From positions 1 through 64,000 of the forward strand of contig BAJA01000012.1 in assembly GCA_000613465.1 (NCBI GenBank): a DNA stretch of 64,000 bases, in the 5' to 3' direction. The stretch's first letter is position 1. Every line of letters starts with the position of its first letter. This DNA is from Bacteroides nordii WAL 11050 = JCM 12987 (GTDB lineage: Bacteria > Bacteroidota > Bacteroidia > Bacteroidales > Bacteroidaceae). The notes below the pieces were generated by a model. It was given only the letters and a program-made list of their open reading frames with translations, ran no database searches and had not been told where the DNA came from. This document shows positions 54,019-64,000 of the stretch, piece after piece. Position numbers and translations under genes: made by a program.

Positions 54019-54026
54019 CAAAGATA
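54019..54026 (-). promoter_or_regulatory. -7 element abutting the CYTH start codon
   Basis: TATCTTTG on the minus strand is a strong TAnnTTTG match and lies immediately upstream of the ATG at 54014. Transcription would begin at or within the start codon. Confidence 0.5.
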
Positions 54027-54244
54027 GAAATAAAAGTTATAAGGTGATAGAGTTATAGGGTGATAAAGTGATAGAACGGTAAGGTGGTAAGGTTATAATT
54101 GTATCTAAAAGTTATTTGTCAAAATCGCAACTATCTTTTCGGTATTTTCCAATTTAAAATGGTAACAAAAGTCAGAGATATTCTTTTTTTTAGATAAAAT
54201 ACTGGTTTTCAACCATTAAATCATTTATATTTTGTTGATAAAAC

Positions 54245-54345
54245 ATGCACTTTATACTGTCAGAAAATAGTATTTTAAGGGTGAGTTAAATACGTACTTA
54301 TTATACACAAAAACACGTACTTTAAACAGACAAGAGTACGTACTT
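54245..54345. repeat. 23-bp-spaced array of ACGTACTT units
   Basis: ACGTACTT occurs at 54292, 54315 and 54338, spaced exactly 23 bases, with an eroded unit near 54245 (ATGCACTT). The last unit ends 2 bases before the porin stop. The 333-base gap 54015-54347 otherwise shows only GGTGATA-type simple repeats near 54040-54095. Confidence 0.8.
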
Positions 54346-54347
54346 CT

Positions 54348-55406
54348 CTAAAACCGCGTCATAAATTCGATAACTAATTTATCTTGCTCCGAATCTTTAG
54401 GAATGCCACCCTTTTTATAAAAATACTTTTCATAATTCAACCGGATATCGGCAACGAAAGCCTTGGAAAAGCTAAAAGTAAGCCCACCGGTAAGACGCTT
54501 ACGGGCATAATCCGTAATGGGAAGACGACGGGTTGTTTCGTCCATTCCAAGTCCGTTACTATGATCATTCATCATATCATAGCGTACGAGAAACGACATT
54601 TTATGAAAGAATTTGTGCAATAGCAGATCATAGTTTACAAAACTATTAACAGCATGTACATCATCAAAAGAACTGTGACCATACTTCTTATATAGATATT
54701 CGGCTTCAATGTGAAATTTGTCTGTTTCATAATAGATACCGATATCATACATGTTGATACGTATAGCCTCCGGTTTAATCATTTGTGTACTTAAAGTGAG
54801 ATTCCAGCCTTTAGCAAACCATAATTGTCCTTTTAGGGAGTAGTTCAACGTCTTCTGCCACTCTTTTTGATTAGTAAGTCCCGAACCATTGAATAAACCT
54901 CCTTCAAGGATAAAAGGCAATGCAGCATTTTTTCGGGTATAGGCCAACGTAGCACCTACGTCACGCACATCTCCCACCTGCTTGGCAATAAAAGAACGAT
55001 TTGCAAAATACTGTTGATGAGGAGAGCGATGGGCATCAATTGTAAAGGGAACACGCATCTGTCCGATTGTAAAATCAAGGTGTTTCACCGGAAAAATACG
55101 GGTATAGGCATCTAACATGCGGATAGTACCCTGATCTGATAAGTCAATTTCTGCTTTGTAAGCAACAATAGGAAGTACATTGCCCGTAAGGCTGAAACGT
55201 GCATTACGCACCTGGAAACGGCTTTCATTTGTAACTGTCTGATACTCATACTTAGCACGAACAGTACCATGGATGGCTGGCAAATAGTCATGCAGTTCCA
55301 TTTTTTCTTTATTCAGCTTCTTGCCATCCACAACTTCTTCATTCACTTGTCCAAAAGCCATCGTAGCAAGTAATAAACCAGCTATGGCTGTAGTCAGTTT
55401 CCTCAT
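54348..55406 (-). CDS. phosphate-selective porin (OprO/OprP-like) outer-membrane protein
   Basis: This 352-residue protein has a signal peptide (MRKLTTAIAGLLLATMAFGQ) and a barrel sequence of the porin O/P family: GTVRAKYEYQTVTNESRFQV, AYKAEIDLSDQGTIRMLDAY, VKHLDFTIGQMRVPFTIDAH. It ends in KLVIEFMTRF with the terminal Phe needed for barrel assembly. I start at the ATG of MRKL (55406) instead of an upstream TTG. The ligand is unknown; the family name reflects phosphate-starvation porins of Pseudomonas. Confidence 0.85.
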   Translation of the reverse strand: MRKLTTAIAGLLLATMAFGQVNEEVVDGKKLNKEKMELHDYLPAIHGTVRAKYEYQTVTNESRFQVRNARFSLTGNVLPIVAYKAEIDLSDQGTIRMLDAYTRIFPVKHLDFTIGQMRVPFTIDAHRSPHQQYFANRSFIAKQVGDVRDVGATLAYTRKNAALPFILEGGLFNGSGLTNQKEWQKTLNYSLKGQLWFAKGWNLTLSTQMIKPEAIRINMYDIGIYYETDKFHIEAEYLYKKYGHSSFDDVHAVNSFVNYDLLLHKFFHKMSFLVRYDMMNDHSNGLGMDETTRRLPITDYARKRLTGGLTFSFSKAFVADIRLNYEKYFYKKGGIPKDSEQDKLVIEFMTRF

Positions 55407-55431
55407 TCCGGTCAAAATCTTTATTTTGCCG

Positions 55432-55439
55432 CAAAGATA
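55432..55439 (-). promoter_or_regulatory. -7 element of the porin gene
   Basis: TATCTTTG on the minus strand lies 25 bases before the porin ATG. Confidence 0.65.
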
Positions 55440-55547
55440 CCTGCATAGATGTACATCGTTATGACAAATGAGCTACAAAGCTGTTACAAAAAAGAATTCA
55501 TCACAAATTATGCAGAAAACCATCTACATAATCTGTGATGAATAAAA

Positions 55548-55682
55548 TCATCCTAAGAAAGAAAATCCAATTAACATGGCCAATGCCAGAATAACGAGTC
55601 CTACTGAAATTATCTTAATAACCCGTTTGGCTTGTTCTTCTTCCTTTTTTGTGTGTGTTACTTTTTTCTTATTCTTACCCAT
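55548..55682 (-). CDS. 44-residue single-pass membrane protein
   Basis: MGKNKKKVTHTKKEEEQAKR is followed by one membrane helix (VIKIISVGLVILALAMLIGF) and SFLG. The Lys-rich N-terminus predicts an N-in orientation. It lies between prfB and the porin gene on the same strand, 72 bases after the prfB stop. The charge and hydrophobicity layout is that of a real small protein. I do not recognise a family and its role is unknown. Confidence 0.65.
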   Translation of the reverse strand: MGKNKKKVTHTKKEEEQAKRVIKIISVGLVILALAMLIGFSFLG

Positions 55683-55754
55683 ATGTTTTTAGCTTTAAAG
55701 TTCAACGCTAACAAAGCTAAGAATAATTATTCAATCCAACGAAGGATAAGGAAA

Positions 55755-56873
55755 TTAATTTTGTTCTTCCGATGAAAACTCCATCAAATAGGCTTTGATG
55801 AAATCCTCAATCTTCCCATCCATCACACCATTTACGTCAGAAGTCTGATAATTAGTACGATGATCCTTCACACGCCGATCATCAAACACATAACTCCGTA
55901 TCTGTGATCCCCATTCAATCTTCTTCTTTCCGGCTTCTACCTTCGCTTGCTCAGCCATGCGATGCTGCAACTCTTTATCATACAAGATAGAACGTAACTG
56001 ACGCATCGCATTCTCTTTGTTTTTAGGCTGGTCACGTGTTTCGGTGTTTTCGATAAGAATTTCTTCTTCCTCACCGGTATAAGGATCTTTAAACTGGTAA
56101 CGTAGACGAACTCCCGATTCTACTTTGTTCACATTCTGACCACCGGCTCCACCCGAACGGAAAGTATCCCATGAAATACGTGCCTGCTCGATGTTAACCT
56201 CAATACTATCATCCACAAGCGGAGTAACAAAAACGGAAGCAAACGAAGTCATACGCTTCCCCTGGGCATTGTATGGCGAAACACGCACCAGGCGATGTAC
56301 TCCATTTTCACCTTTCAGATAACCGTAAGAATAATCACCTTCTATCTGAATTGTACAAGTTTTAATACCTGCCTCATCGCCTTCCTGCAAGGTAGAAATT
56401 GTTGCTTTATATCCATTCGTTTCGGCATAGCGCAGATACATACGCATCAGCATAGATGCCCAGTCCTGACTCTCTGTACCACCCGCTCCGGAATTTATTT
56501 TCAAAACACAGCTCATCTGATCGCTTCGCCACGGAGCATATTTCTCAATTCCAGGTTCTCTACAGCTTCCAGTGCTTTGGCATAACCCTCATCCACTTCT
56601 GCTTCGGTAACAAGTTCGTCTTTATAAAAATCGAAAGCCAGTTCCAGCTCATCGCTCAGTGTCTTGACTGTATTATAGTCTGCAATCCACTTCTGCAAGT
56701 CCTTCACCTTCTTCATTTGTGCTTCGGCACGTTTCTGATCATCCCAGAAACCCGGAGCTTGTGTTCTTAATTGTTCTTCTTCGACCTGAATTTTCTTCCC
56801 GTCGATGTCAAAGATACCTCCTCAGCGCATCAGTGCGCTCTTTCACGTCTTTAAGTTGTTCAATAGTAATCAT
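55755..56873 (-). CDS. prfB: peptide chain release factor 2 with programmed +1 frameshift (plus one probable sequence error)
   Basis: The first 21 codons (MITIEQLKDVKERTDALRRY L) end at an in-frame TGA (56808-56810). A +1 shift at CTT-TGA-C continues as DIDGKKIQVEEEQLRTQAPG FWDD, the expected RF2 sequence. This is the classic self-regulating prfB frameshift that lets RF2 limit its own synthesis. The body has the GGQ catalytic loop (SGGAGGQNVNKVESGVRL). A second break near 56523 is not programmed: RGEAIR then stop. One added base gives RGEADQMSCVLKINSGAGGT, so a base is probably missing in the record. The total is about 372 residues. Confidence 0.96.
56807..56822 (-). promoter_or_regulatory. 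prfB programmed +1 frameshift site
   Basis: On the minus strand this reads AGGAGGTATCTTTGAC: a Shine-Dalgarno-like AGGAGG, three bases, then CTT TGA C. This is the same layout as the E. coli site, with the stop codon that RF2 itself reads. Confidence 0.95.
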
Positions 56874-56947
56874 TTGATTTACAATTTACGATTTACAATT
56901 TACGATTGAAATTACTTTATTCAATCATTTTATCTGTCTCAAGGGGA

Positions 56948-56955
56948 CAAAGATA
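56948..56955 (-). promoter_or_regulatory. -7 element of prfB
   Basis: TATCTTTG on the minus strand lies 75 bases before the prfB ATG. TTTACAATTTACGA repeats lie between the two. Confidence 0.6.
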
Positions 56956-56968
56956 CGCAAAAATCCGC

Positions 56969-56976
56969 TACCTTTG
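56969..56976 (+). promoter_or_regulatory. -7 element of the M16 protease gene
   Basis: TACCTTTG matches TAnnTTTG and lies 28 bases before the ATG at 57005. Confidence 0.6.
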
Positions 56977-57004
56977 CTTTTGTAACTAAATTGTTATCAT
57001 TGAT

Positions 57005-59925
57005 ATGAATAAACTACTAAAACTATCCTGCCTGTCGCTATTTCTCTTAATAGTGACAAGTGTGAGTGGAGCTACGTCCAAAGACTACCGCTATGAGACA
57101 GTGCCCAACGATCCGTTGAAAGCACGCATTTACACACTGGACAACGGGTTGAAGGTCTACATGACCGTGAACAAAGAAGAACCACGTATACAAACTTTTA
57201 TTGCCGTACGTGTAGGTGGAAAGAACGATCCCGCAGAAACCACCGGACTGGCTCACTACTTCGAACACCTGATGTTTAAGGGTTCGCAAAAGTTCGGTAC
57301 ACAAAATTATGCTGCCGAAAAACCTTTGCTCGACCAGATTGAGCAACAGTTCGAGATATATCGTAAAACAACTGATGAAGCAGAACGTACAGCCATCTAT
57401 CATAAAATAGACAGCCTGTCATACGAAGCTTCCAAATTTGCCATACCTAATGAATACGACAAACTAATGGCTGCCATCGGAGCTAAAGGAACCAATGCCT
57501 ACACCGGATTCGACATGACTGTCTATGTAGAAAATATCCCTGCCAACCAGATAGACAACTGGGCTAAAATACAGGCTGACCGTTTTGAAAACTGCGTCAT
57601 TCGAGGCTTCCACACAGAGTTGGAAACAGTGTACGAAGAAAAAAACATGTCACTGACCAAAGATCCGCGTAAGGTATACGAAACAGTATTGTCTGCCCTC
57701 TTCCCACACCATCCTTATGGTACACAGACTGTGTTAGGTACACAGGAAGATCTGAAGAATCCTTCTATCACCAACATCAAAAACTACCACAAACAATGGT
57801 ATGTACCCAACAATATGGCTATTTGCCTATCCGGTGATTTTGATCCGGACCAGATGATTACTACGATTGATAAGTACTTCGGACATTTAAGGCCTAATAA
57901 TAACTTACCAAAACTTAATTTGCCGAAAGAATCATCCATCACTGCCCCTATCGTCCGTGAAGTATTGGGTCCGGACGCCGAGAGCCTGACACTGGCATGG
58001 AGATTCCCGGGAGCTGCCAGTAAGGAATACGAAATCCTACAGGTCGTTTCACAAATCCTGTACAACGGTAAAGCCGGTCTTATAGACCTTGATCTCAACC
58101 AGCAACAGAAAGTGTTACAGGCCTATGGTTACCCACTGGATATGGCAGATTACTCGGCTTTAATGCTGCAAGGCCGTCCCAAACAAGGACAGACATTGGA
58201 TGATGTAAAGAACCTGTTGCTTGAAGAAATCAAAAAGCTACGTGCAGGAGATTTTGACGAAAAAATGCTGCAAGCCAATATCAATAACTTCAAACTCTAC
58301 CAGGTTCAACAACTGGAAAGTAACAGGGGACGTGCAGACATGTTCGTAAACTCATTCATTAACGGCACCAACTGGGCAGATGAAGTAACCGCCATCGACC
58401 GTCTTGCCAAACTCACCAAAGAGGACATCGTAACTTTCGTCAATAAATATCTGACCGATCAGACTATGCCGTTATTTATAAAAAGCAAGGACAAAATCCG
58501 AATGAGAAGAAAATGGCAAAACCAACCATCACTCCGATTGTGATGAACCGTGACGTTGCCAGTGACTTCCTGAAGGAGATACAAAACAGTAATGTAAAGC
58601 CCATCGAGCCTGTATTCCTTGATTTTAAGAAAGACCTCAGCCAACTGAAAGCTAAATCGGGCATTCCTGTACTATACAAACAGAACACAAGTAATGACCT
58701 GTTCCAGTTGATTTATGTATTCGACATGGGCAATAATAATGATAAAGCCCTCGGTACCGCTTTCGATTACATTGACTATCTGGGAACCTCCGATATGACA
58801 CCGGAGCAAGTAAAAAGCGAATTCTATCGCCTGGCATGTAACTTCCGCGTATCTCCGGGCAACGAACGTACCTATGTTGTACTGTCGGGATTGAATGAGA
58901 ATATGCCTGAAGCAATGAAATTGTTTGAGAAACTGATGGCGGATGCACAAGTAAATAAAGAAGCTTATACCAATATGGTAGCCGACATTCTGAAATCACG
59001 CAAAGATGCCAAACTGAACCAGATGCAGAACTTCCGTAGACTGATGAACTACGGTATGTATGGTCCTAAATCTCCTGCTACCAATATACTGACAGAAACC
59101 GAACTTCAAACCATGGATCCTCAGGAACTCACAGACCGTATTCATAATCAGAACAGTTACAAACACCGCATTATGTACTATGGTCCAACAAGTGAAAAGG
59201 AACTGTTGGCTATTATCAACAAAAATCACCAGGCTCCCAAAAAGTTAAAAGAGATCCCTGTTGGTAATGAATTCCCACGTCTGGAAACTCCGGTAACCAA
59301 AGTGCTTATCTCCCCTTATGAGGCAAAACAGATTTATATGACCCAGCTCTCTAATCGTGGTGAAAAATTTGATCCTATGATTGAACCCTCACGCCAAATG
59401 TACAATGAATACTTTGGGGGTGGTATGAACTCGATCGTATTCCAGGAAATGCGTGAGAGCCGCGGACTTGCATACTCCGCATGGGCCGGACTCAACCGTC
59501 CGTCTTATTCGAAGTATCCATATCTGCTCCAGACTCAGATAGCCACACAGAATGATAAAATGATTGATGCTATCAAGGTTTTCAACGATATTATCGATAA
59601 CATGCCGGAGTCTGAAGCTGCTTTCCAGCTTGCCAAAGAAGCACTTATCGCCCGTCTGCGTACAGAACGTATCACTAAGAGTGACATCATATGGTCATAC
59701 ATTAATGCACAAGATCTGGGACAAAATGTAGACAGCCGTATTAAGCTGTATAATGATGCACAAAGCATGACACTGAAAGATGTTATCAACTTTCAGAATA
59801 AATGGGTGAAAGGACGCACCTATACATACTGTATCCTCGGTGACAAAAAAGAACTGGATATGGAAAAACTGAAGGAAGTAGGCCCAATCCAGGAACTTAC
59901 ACAAGAAGAGATTTTTGGATATTAA
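57005..59925 (+). CDS. M16-family zinc metalloprotease (pitrilysin/insulinase-like; frameshifted)
   Basis: When restored this is about 973 residues. There is a signal peptide (LSCLSLFLLIVTSVSGA). The inverted zinc motif HYFEH lies at about residues 84-88 in GLAHYFEHLMFKGSQKFGTQ, with the downstream Glu ligand in HTELETVYEEKNMS. The second M16 half has RESRGLAYSAWAGLNRPSYS and lacks the zinc motif, as in full-length two-domain members. The frame breaks near 58467; one added G gives DQTMAVIYKKQGQNPNEKKM. It is exported and probably degrades peptides in the periplasm. Confidence 0.93.
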
Positions 59926-59945
59926 AGAATAAATCTAAAAAATAA

Positions 59946-59988
59946 AAATGCACCCCACAAGTTAGAAAATGAACTTTAGGGGTGCATT
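59946..59988. terminator. bidirectional terminator
   Basis: AAATGCACCCC and GGGGTGCATT pair around a loop of about 20 bases, partly paired itself, between the convergent M16 and glycosidase genes. Confidence 0.8.
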
Positions 59989-60011
59989 ATTTATATTGAG
60001 GTACACATTAA

Positions 60012-62053
60012 TTAATATATGGTTCTTATCTCATTTTCCTGTACATCAATTTCTTTTGTTTCATTGAGTAAATCACCAGTTACAATAACTGTTTCACCGT
60101 TATTATGGTGTACATTCAGCTTTTTACCCCGAATACATAAACCATCTACCCGGATGTAGTATTGAACAAATTCACAACATGGGGTTCTCCTTTTTGATAA
60201 AAATAATTATTTTTCAATAAAACAAAATCAATAATAGAAGCCATTCCGAATATAGAAGGCCTCACTCCACTGGGTTTACCGTTCCGATAAGTTTCAGCAA
60301 AAACCGAATTGGTCAACACGATATCCCGAATATTTGCTTCTAACAAACTCCGGGCAAGAGTAACCTTATTTTTTTCTATCAATCCATATACCGTATAATT
60401 CATATCCGGATATTTTGCCGCGTCAAATCCGGCAAATGGCAGTTCAGTATCATAGTATTTATAGAAAAGCCCTAACATACTCTCATAATAATCATCCGAA
60501 AGCTCATCCAGATATAATCCGGTAGTAATCTGAACCGGAAAGGTATCTCTCCCCTTAAACTGATTAAGATGTTGGACAGGTAGTGCCTGAGGACTATCCC
60601 AAAACCAATTCAGGCATTGTGAGAACAGACTCTGATATTTATTTTCCCAATCGCCGGCATCTACTTTCTTACCAAGTACATCAGCTATTTGAACCATACA
60701 TTTGATATCTATGAGTCCTGCAACGACAAACTCTATATCCTTTTCATTTTCAGGTGTCATACCCAAATAAATCCAACGAGGATTCTTTATCCTCCAGTCC
60801 AAATAACGGGATAGAGCCGGATAAACTTCTTCCAACGATCTGACATCTCCCGTCAACTGATATAAGATCCAGGCTGTTTCTGCCTTCTTGGAAGGAAGAC
60901 TTTCACCACCTAACATACCTTCATCATCAACCAATGAAAGCATACCTTTCAATGCACTCCAGGAAATAGAGGGATTAATATACCCATATAACTGCATCCC
61001 GACAAAAGATTCCCATGCAGCTGAGAAAGGAGAACTCTTATGACCATGATCCCATAAAGAAGGCTTTCCTGCTACAAGTTGATAATAAGGATAAACTGCC
61101 GGATCGGGACACAATACAGACTGTGCCAAAAACACCCATGCTTTATAATAGGTAGCTTTTACTTGTTCCGGAGTAACTCCTTTTGCATCAATGGAACGTA
61201 ATGAGAAATCCACTGGCTGAGGTACCCGCGAAAGATATGTATCCCAGTACTTTTCCTGTTTTTTATAAGCATCTAACGCCTTCTCCTTTTTCAATGGAGC
61301 CAATACACGGGTAAGCATTTTCCCGGAAGATTCCTCCGGTAAAGCAAAAGAAATACTCCAAACCATATCGGGAACTGTAGTCATTTCTATTGCCCACCAT
61401 TTGGCTTTAGTAGCATCCTTCACCCTATTTTTCTTAGCTTTCAAATCATCATAACTTCCATAATAGGTAATTCCTTTAAACAGCCCATTAGAAGCTATAG
61501 CATATTTAAAATCAGGATGTTCTATAGTTAAATAAGAATTATGATAATCAACCTTACCCGGAATACTTCCTGCAAGAACAATACGGATGTTTGAACGAAA
61601 ACGAACGCTCCTCACAAGCGTGTTTTCGTCATAGAAAAAGTCAGTCCCTTCCACATATACATTTTGCGGATAAGTAGCACTAAATGGTAATGCATGAGGC
61701 ATCCACTGTGTCTGGTACGTCAATGCTTCGCTGTATCCTTCGCCAGTATCGGTCAATAATAGCAACAGTTTTTTTACTTCTCTTCCAAAACGATTTCCTT
61801 TATCATTATTGTTTGTACTCAAATAAGCAACGTTTAAAGGTAAAGAAGAAGCATTACTATAAACGACAGGAGTAATTTCATCCGGATTTTTATCAAAATC
61901 ATAAGGGTTAATTACAATTCTCGAACCTTCAATACTCAGATCGCGACGTTGAAGCCCCCCTTCTTCCATCAGGTCTGTACTTTTAGGAGGTTGTGCTCCT
62001 ACAACCAAAAACGGAAAAAACAGAGCTATTATTAAACTAAAATTCTTTTTCAT
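60012..62053 (-). CDS. exported six-hairpin (alpha/alpha)6 glycosidase-like protein (frameshifted near its end)
   Basis: When restored this is about 680 residues. There is a signal peptide (LIIALFFPFLVVGAQPP), then a beta-sandwich N-terminal half. A helical catalytic-type half follows (about residues 310-620: SLWDHGHKSSPFSAAWESFV; DRYDWR-like SRYLDWRIKNPRWIYLGMTP; FVVAGLIDIKCMVQIADVLG; NKYQSLFSQCLNWFWDSPQA). This is the layout of GH63/trehalase-like enzymes. The frame as written stops at 60146. One added base near 60174 gives HVVEFVQYYIRVDGLCIRGK and a natural end at 60012. It lies 3 bases after the MFS transporter gene. The substrate is unknown. Confidence 0.8.
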
Positions 62054-62056
62054 ATT

Positions 62057-63337
62057 TTATACGACAACTACATTACACATAGTTTTATCACAAATCGATT
62101 CTTTTTCCTTCTTCTCCATGCGAGTAAGCAAATTTCGGGCTACAAAGTAGGATACCCCTTGTAAAATAGTAACTAAAGGCAAAGTTATTTTCAAAGCAGC
62201 ATCTTCCGAAATGAATTTAGCAATAAGTATAAACAACCCGCATCCGATGAGACGTCCGGCATAAAGTCCCCATTCATGATTGCAAATATAGGTATATTCA
62301 TTTCTCTTTTCAATACCCGAAACAAAGTCAATTACCCGCAATTGAATAGGGAAATAAGCTATATCAAACATTGGACGGGCCACTACCAGGCATAGTAAGA
62401 ATATCACTACAGAAAGCGTATTGAACAAAAGCGAATTAGTTACCGCTCCGATGATAAACAAAGCTAATGAAATAAAAAGAATATGCAAACGTTGTTCCGG
62501 CTTTGCATTCCGCCCGATAATATACATCAAAAAAGCTGTAACTAACGCGCAAACACTTTGAATTGGACCAAGTGCACCTTCTTCACCAATAAACTTGAAT
62601 ATCAATATAGAAGGAGCTGTTACAATAAATCCCTGAACTAATCCTTTCAATACAGCCATCAACAGCATTCTATTCCATAAATTGTCAAATTTGAAATAGA
62701 GAAATCTCGGACTATCCGGTTTTTCATATTTCCCTTTTGTAAGAATCAACACCGAAGCAATAATGGTCAATCCAATAATAAAATAAGATATGACCTGATA
62801 GGCAAATGAGCGAACATTGCTTAGCTCGACATACTTATGCGTGATATACACAATAATAGTACTAATGATAATGGGCATAACTACCCCCGCAAAAGTATTG
62901 AAAAAAGCTTCTGTTCCATAATAATAGTTCCGGTTCCCGTCAGTAGTGCTAACCAACACCAAATAATCTCTGTTAGCCCAGAAGAAGCCGAAAGACAACC
63001 CCATGATAAGTCCTGCTATACCAATGCCCCCTGTTGTCAGTTCAGGCAAAGAAGTCATATACAACATCGATATACCACCCAGTAACATACCAAAAGAATA
63101 TAACCAGCCCGGGGCTATCTTTCGGAGTAAAAACCCATTGAAAATAAAAGTGATAGGAACACCTGTATAAACCATTAACTGATACAAAACAACTCTTGCC
63201 ATATCAGCAGACTGCCCCATGATATATGCTGCCTGAAATATTTCTATAACCGGTAGCACAAATGCATAAATAGCCGCCGTAGCCAACAGAACTTTTGTAT
63301 TCAATGGTTGTGATTTGAATAAATTAATATCCTTCAT
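62057..63337 (-). CDS. MFS-type transporter
   Basis: This 426-residue integral membrane protein has about twelve hydrophobic segments. It starts with a short cytoplasmic tail (MKDINLFKSQPLNTKVLLAT) and has a cytoplasmic loop after the sixth helix (LTKGKYEKPDSPRFLYFKFD). FFWANRDYLVLVSTTDGNRN is a family-like segment of YqgE/VNT-type MFS proteins. It is encoded between a surface lipoprotein and a glycosidase, so it probably imports the sugar released by them across the inner membrane. Confidence 0.85.
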   Translation of the reverse strand: MKDINLFKSQPLNTKVLLATAAIYAFVLPVIEIFQAAYIMGQSADMARVVLYQLMVYTGVPITFIFNGFLLRKIAPGWLYSFGMLLGGISMLYMTSLPELTTGGIGIAGLIMGLSFGFFWANRDYLVLVSTTDGNRNYYYGTEAFFNTFAGVVMPIIISTIIVYITHKYVELSNVRSFAYQVISYFIIGLTIIASVLILTKGKYEKPDSPRFLYFKFDNLWNRMLLMAVLKGLVQGFIVTAPSILIFKFIGEEGALGPIQSVCALVTAFLMYIIGRNAKPEQRLHILFISLALFIIGAVTNSLLFNTLSVVIFLLCLVVARPMFDIAYFPIQLRVIDFVSGIEKRNEYTYICNHEWGLYAGRLIGCGLFILIAKFISEDAALKITLPLVTILQGVSYFVARNLLTRMEKKEKESICDKTMCNVVVV

Positions 63338-63377
63338 ACAATCTTTCTTAAGTATTTAACAATAAGCAAGAGGAAAA

Positions 63378-64000
63378 CTAAGGTACCGTAATTTCCGCCA
63401 CTTCTGTATAATTATACGCATTACTCGGATTTTTCGTTTGAACTCCAACCCTCATATAATATTTTTTCCCGGATTCAAGTTCTACTCTAACAGTCTGTTC
63501 TACTCCCAGATCAGATTCATTTAACTTGATTCGCTTACTCAAATCATTAATAAATCCCCCCGTATTCATACCCCCGACATATTTTGTCTTATCTGAGATG
63601 AACAGACGAGTAGTAGAAAGTGCATAAAAGTTCTCATCTGTACTACCTTCCGGACGAGTTGCTTTAAATTTCACAACAAGCTCCATACCTTCCAAAGCAT
63701 ATTCCCAATCAATATGTATAAAAGGTATTACTTCAAAAGTAAAATTAGGATAATCACCTTTCTCCAACGAGAATTGCTGAGGCTCAGGAGTGACAAAAGC
63801 TCCTGAACGGGTTGAACCTCATAAAGAGAACCTGCATACCCGAAGGCATACTCCCAATTGAAAGAGCCATCTATTTTTCCCCAGAAGTACTCCGGCTGGA
63901 TATTGTCCTGATACTCCCAGCTTAATTCTGTCCACTTGATTTTGAAACCATTCGGTTGTTCAGTCTGAATACCCTTACCTGTTGTTTTATCAATAACAAC
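63378..64000 (-). CDS. surface lipoprotein of the DUF3823 type (partial, frameshifted)
   Basis: The gene begins beyond the right edge. The visible part reads VVIDKTTGKGIQTEQPNGFK and LSWEYQDNIQPEYFWGKIDG. After one restored base near 63811 (YEVQPRSGAFVTPEPQQFSL) it continues to VGVQTKNPSNAYNYTEVAEI TVP. Tandem beta-sandwich strands and the ending YNYTEVAEITVP match DUF3823 proteins, which accompany SusC/SusD pairs. The family call is from memory. A SusC/SusD pair would be expected to the right of the window. Confidence 0.6.

Overview
The window is from a Bacteroides chromosome, most probably Bacteroides fragilis. The evidence is SusC/SusD-type loci, TAnnTTTG -7 promoter elements, lipoproteins with acidic residues after the lipobox cysteine, BACON and DUF5689 domains, and a secreted eukaryote-like ubiquitin (14375-14758), which is so far known essentially from B. 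fragilis.

Layout. (1) 1-1080: 3' end of a probable polymorphic (Rhs-type) toxin gene, a candidate immunity gene and a truncated copy of it. (2) 1104-7583, minus strand: Crp/Fnr regulator, outer-membrane barrel, CcsA and ResB cytochrome c maturation proteins, and the NrfA/NrfH nitrite reductase. (3) 7793-11408, minus: a biotin-dependent acyl-CoA carboxylase in three subunits. The nrfHA and carboxylase operons are each preceded by the palindrome TGTAAT-N4-ATTACA. (4) 11559-17234, minus: TonB-type receptor, ubiquitin, FKBP-like lipoprotein, glycyl-tRNA synthetase. (5) 17418-23313, plus: ParC, an outer-membrane protein, an S41 protease, tRNA-Leu(UAG), a PfkB kinase. (6) 23731-32777, plus: a polysaccharide utilisation locus (SusC, SusD, GH3, GH144), likely for beta-1,2-glucan. 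(7) 33021-35170, minus: a two-gene cassette with a TIR/DUF4062-like protein and a hexapeptide acyltransferase. (8) 35522-42385: a 1192-residue coiled-coil surface lipoprotein, an HTH regulator and an outer-membrane receptor. (9) 43471-52019, plus: a five-gene locus of surface lipoproteins, two nuclease-type enzymes and a TonB receptor, read here as a nucleic-acid scavenging system. (10) 52201-59925: DUF4010 membrane protein, CYTH protein, porin, prfB with its programmed frameshift, M16 protease. (11) 60012-64000, minus: glycosidase, MFS transporter and part of a surface lipoprotein.

Two patterns run across the window. First, about seventeen otherwise intact genes, including the essential parC and prfB, are interrupted by one-base frameshifts. 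Nearly all look like a lost base, so the record probably contains sequencing or assembly indels. I give restored gene spans. Second, intergenic spaces hold at least four unrelated arrays of short, often palindromic units with a common spacing of 22-24 bp, and several long near-perfect inverted repeats.
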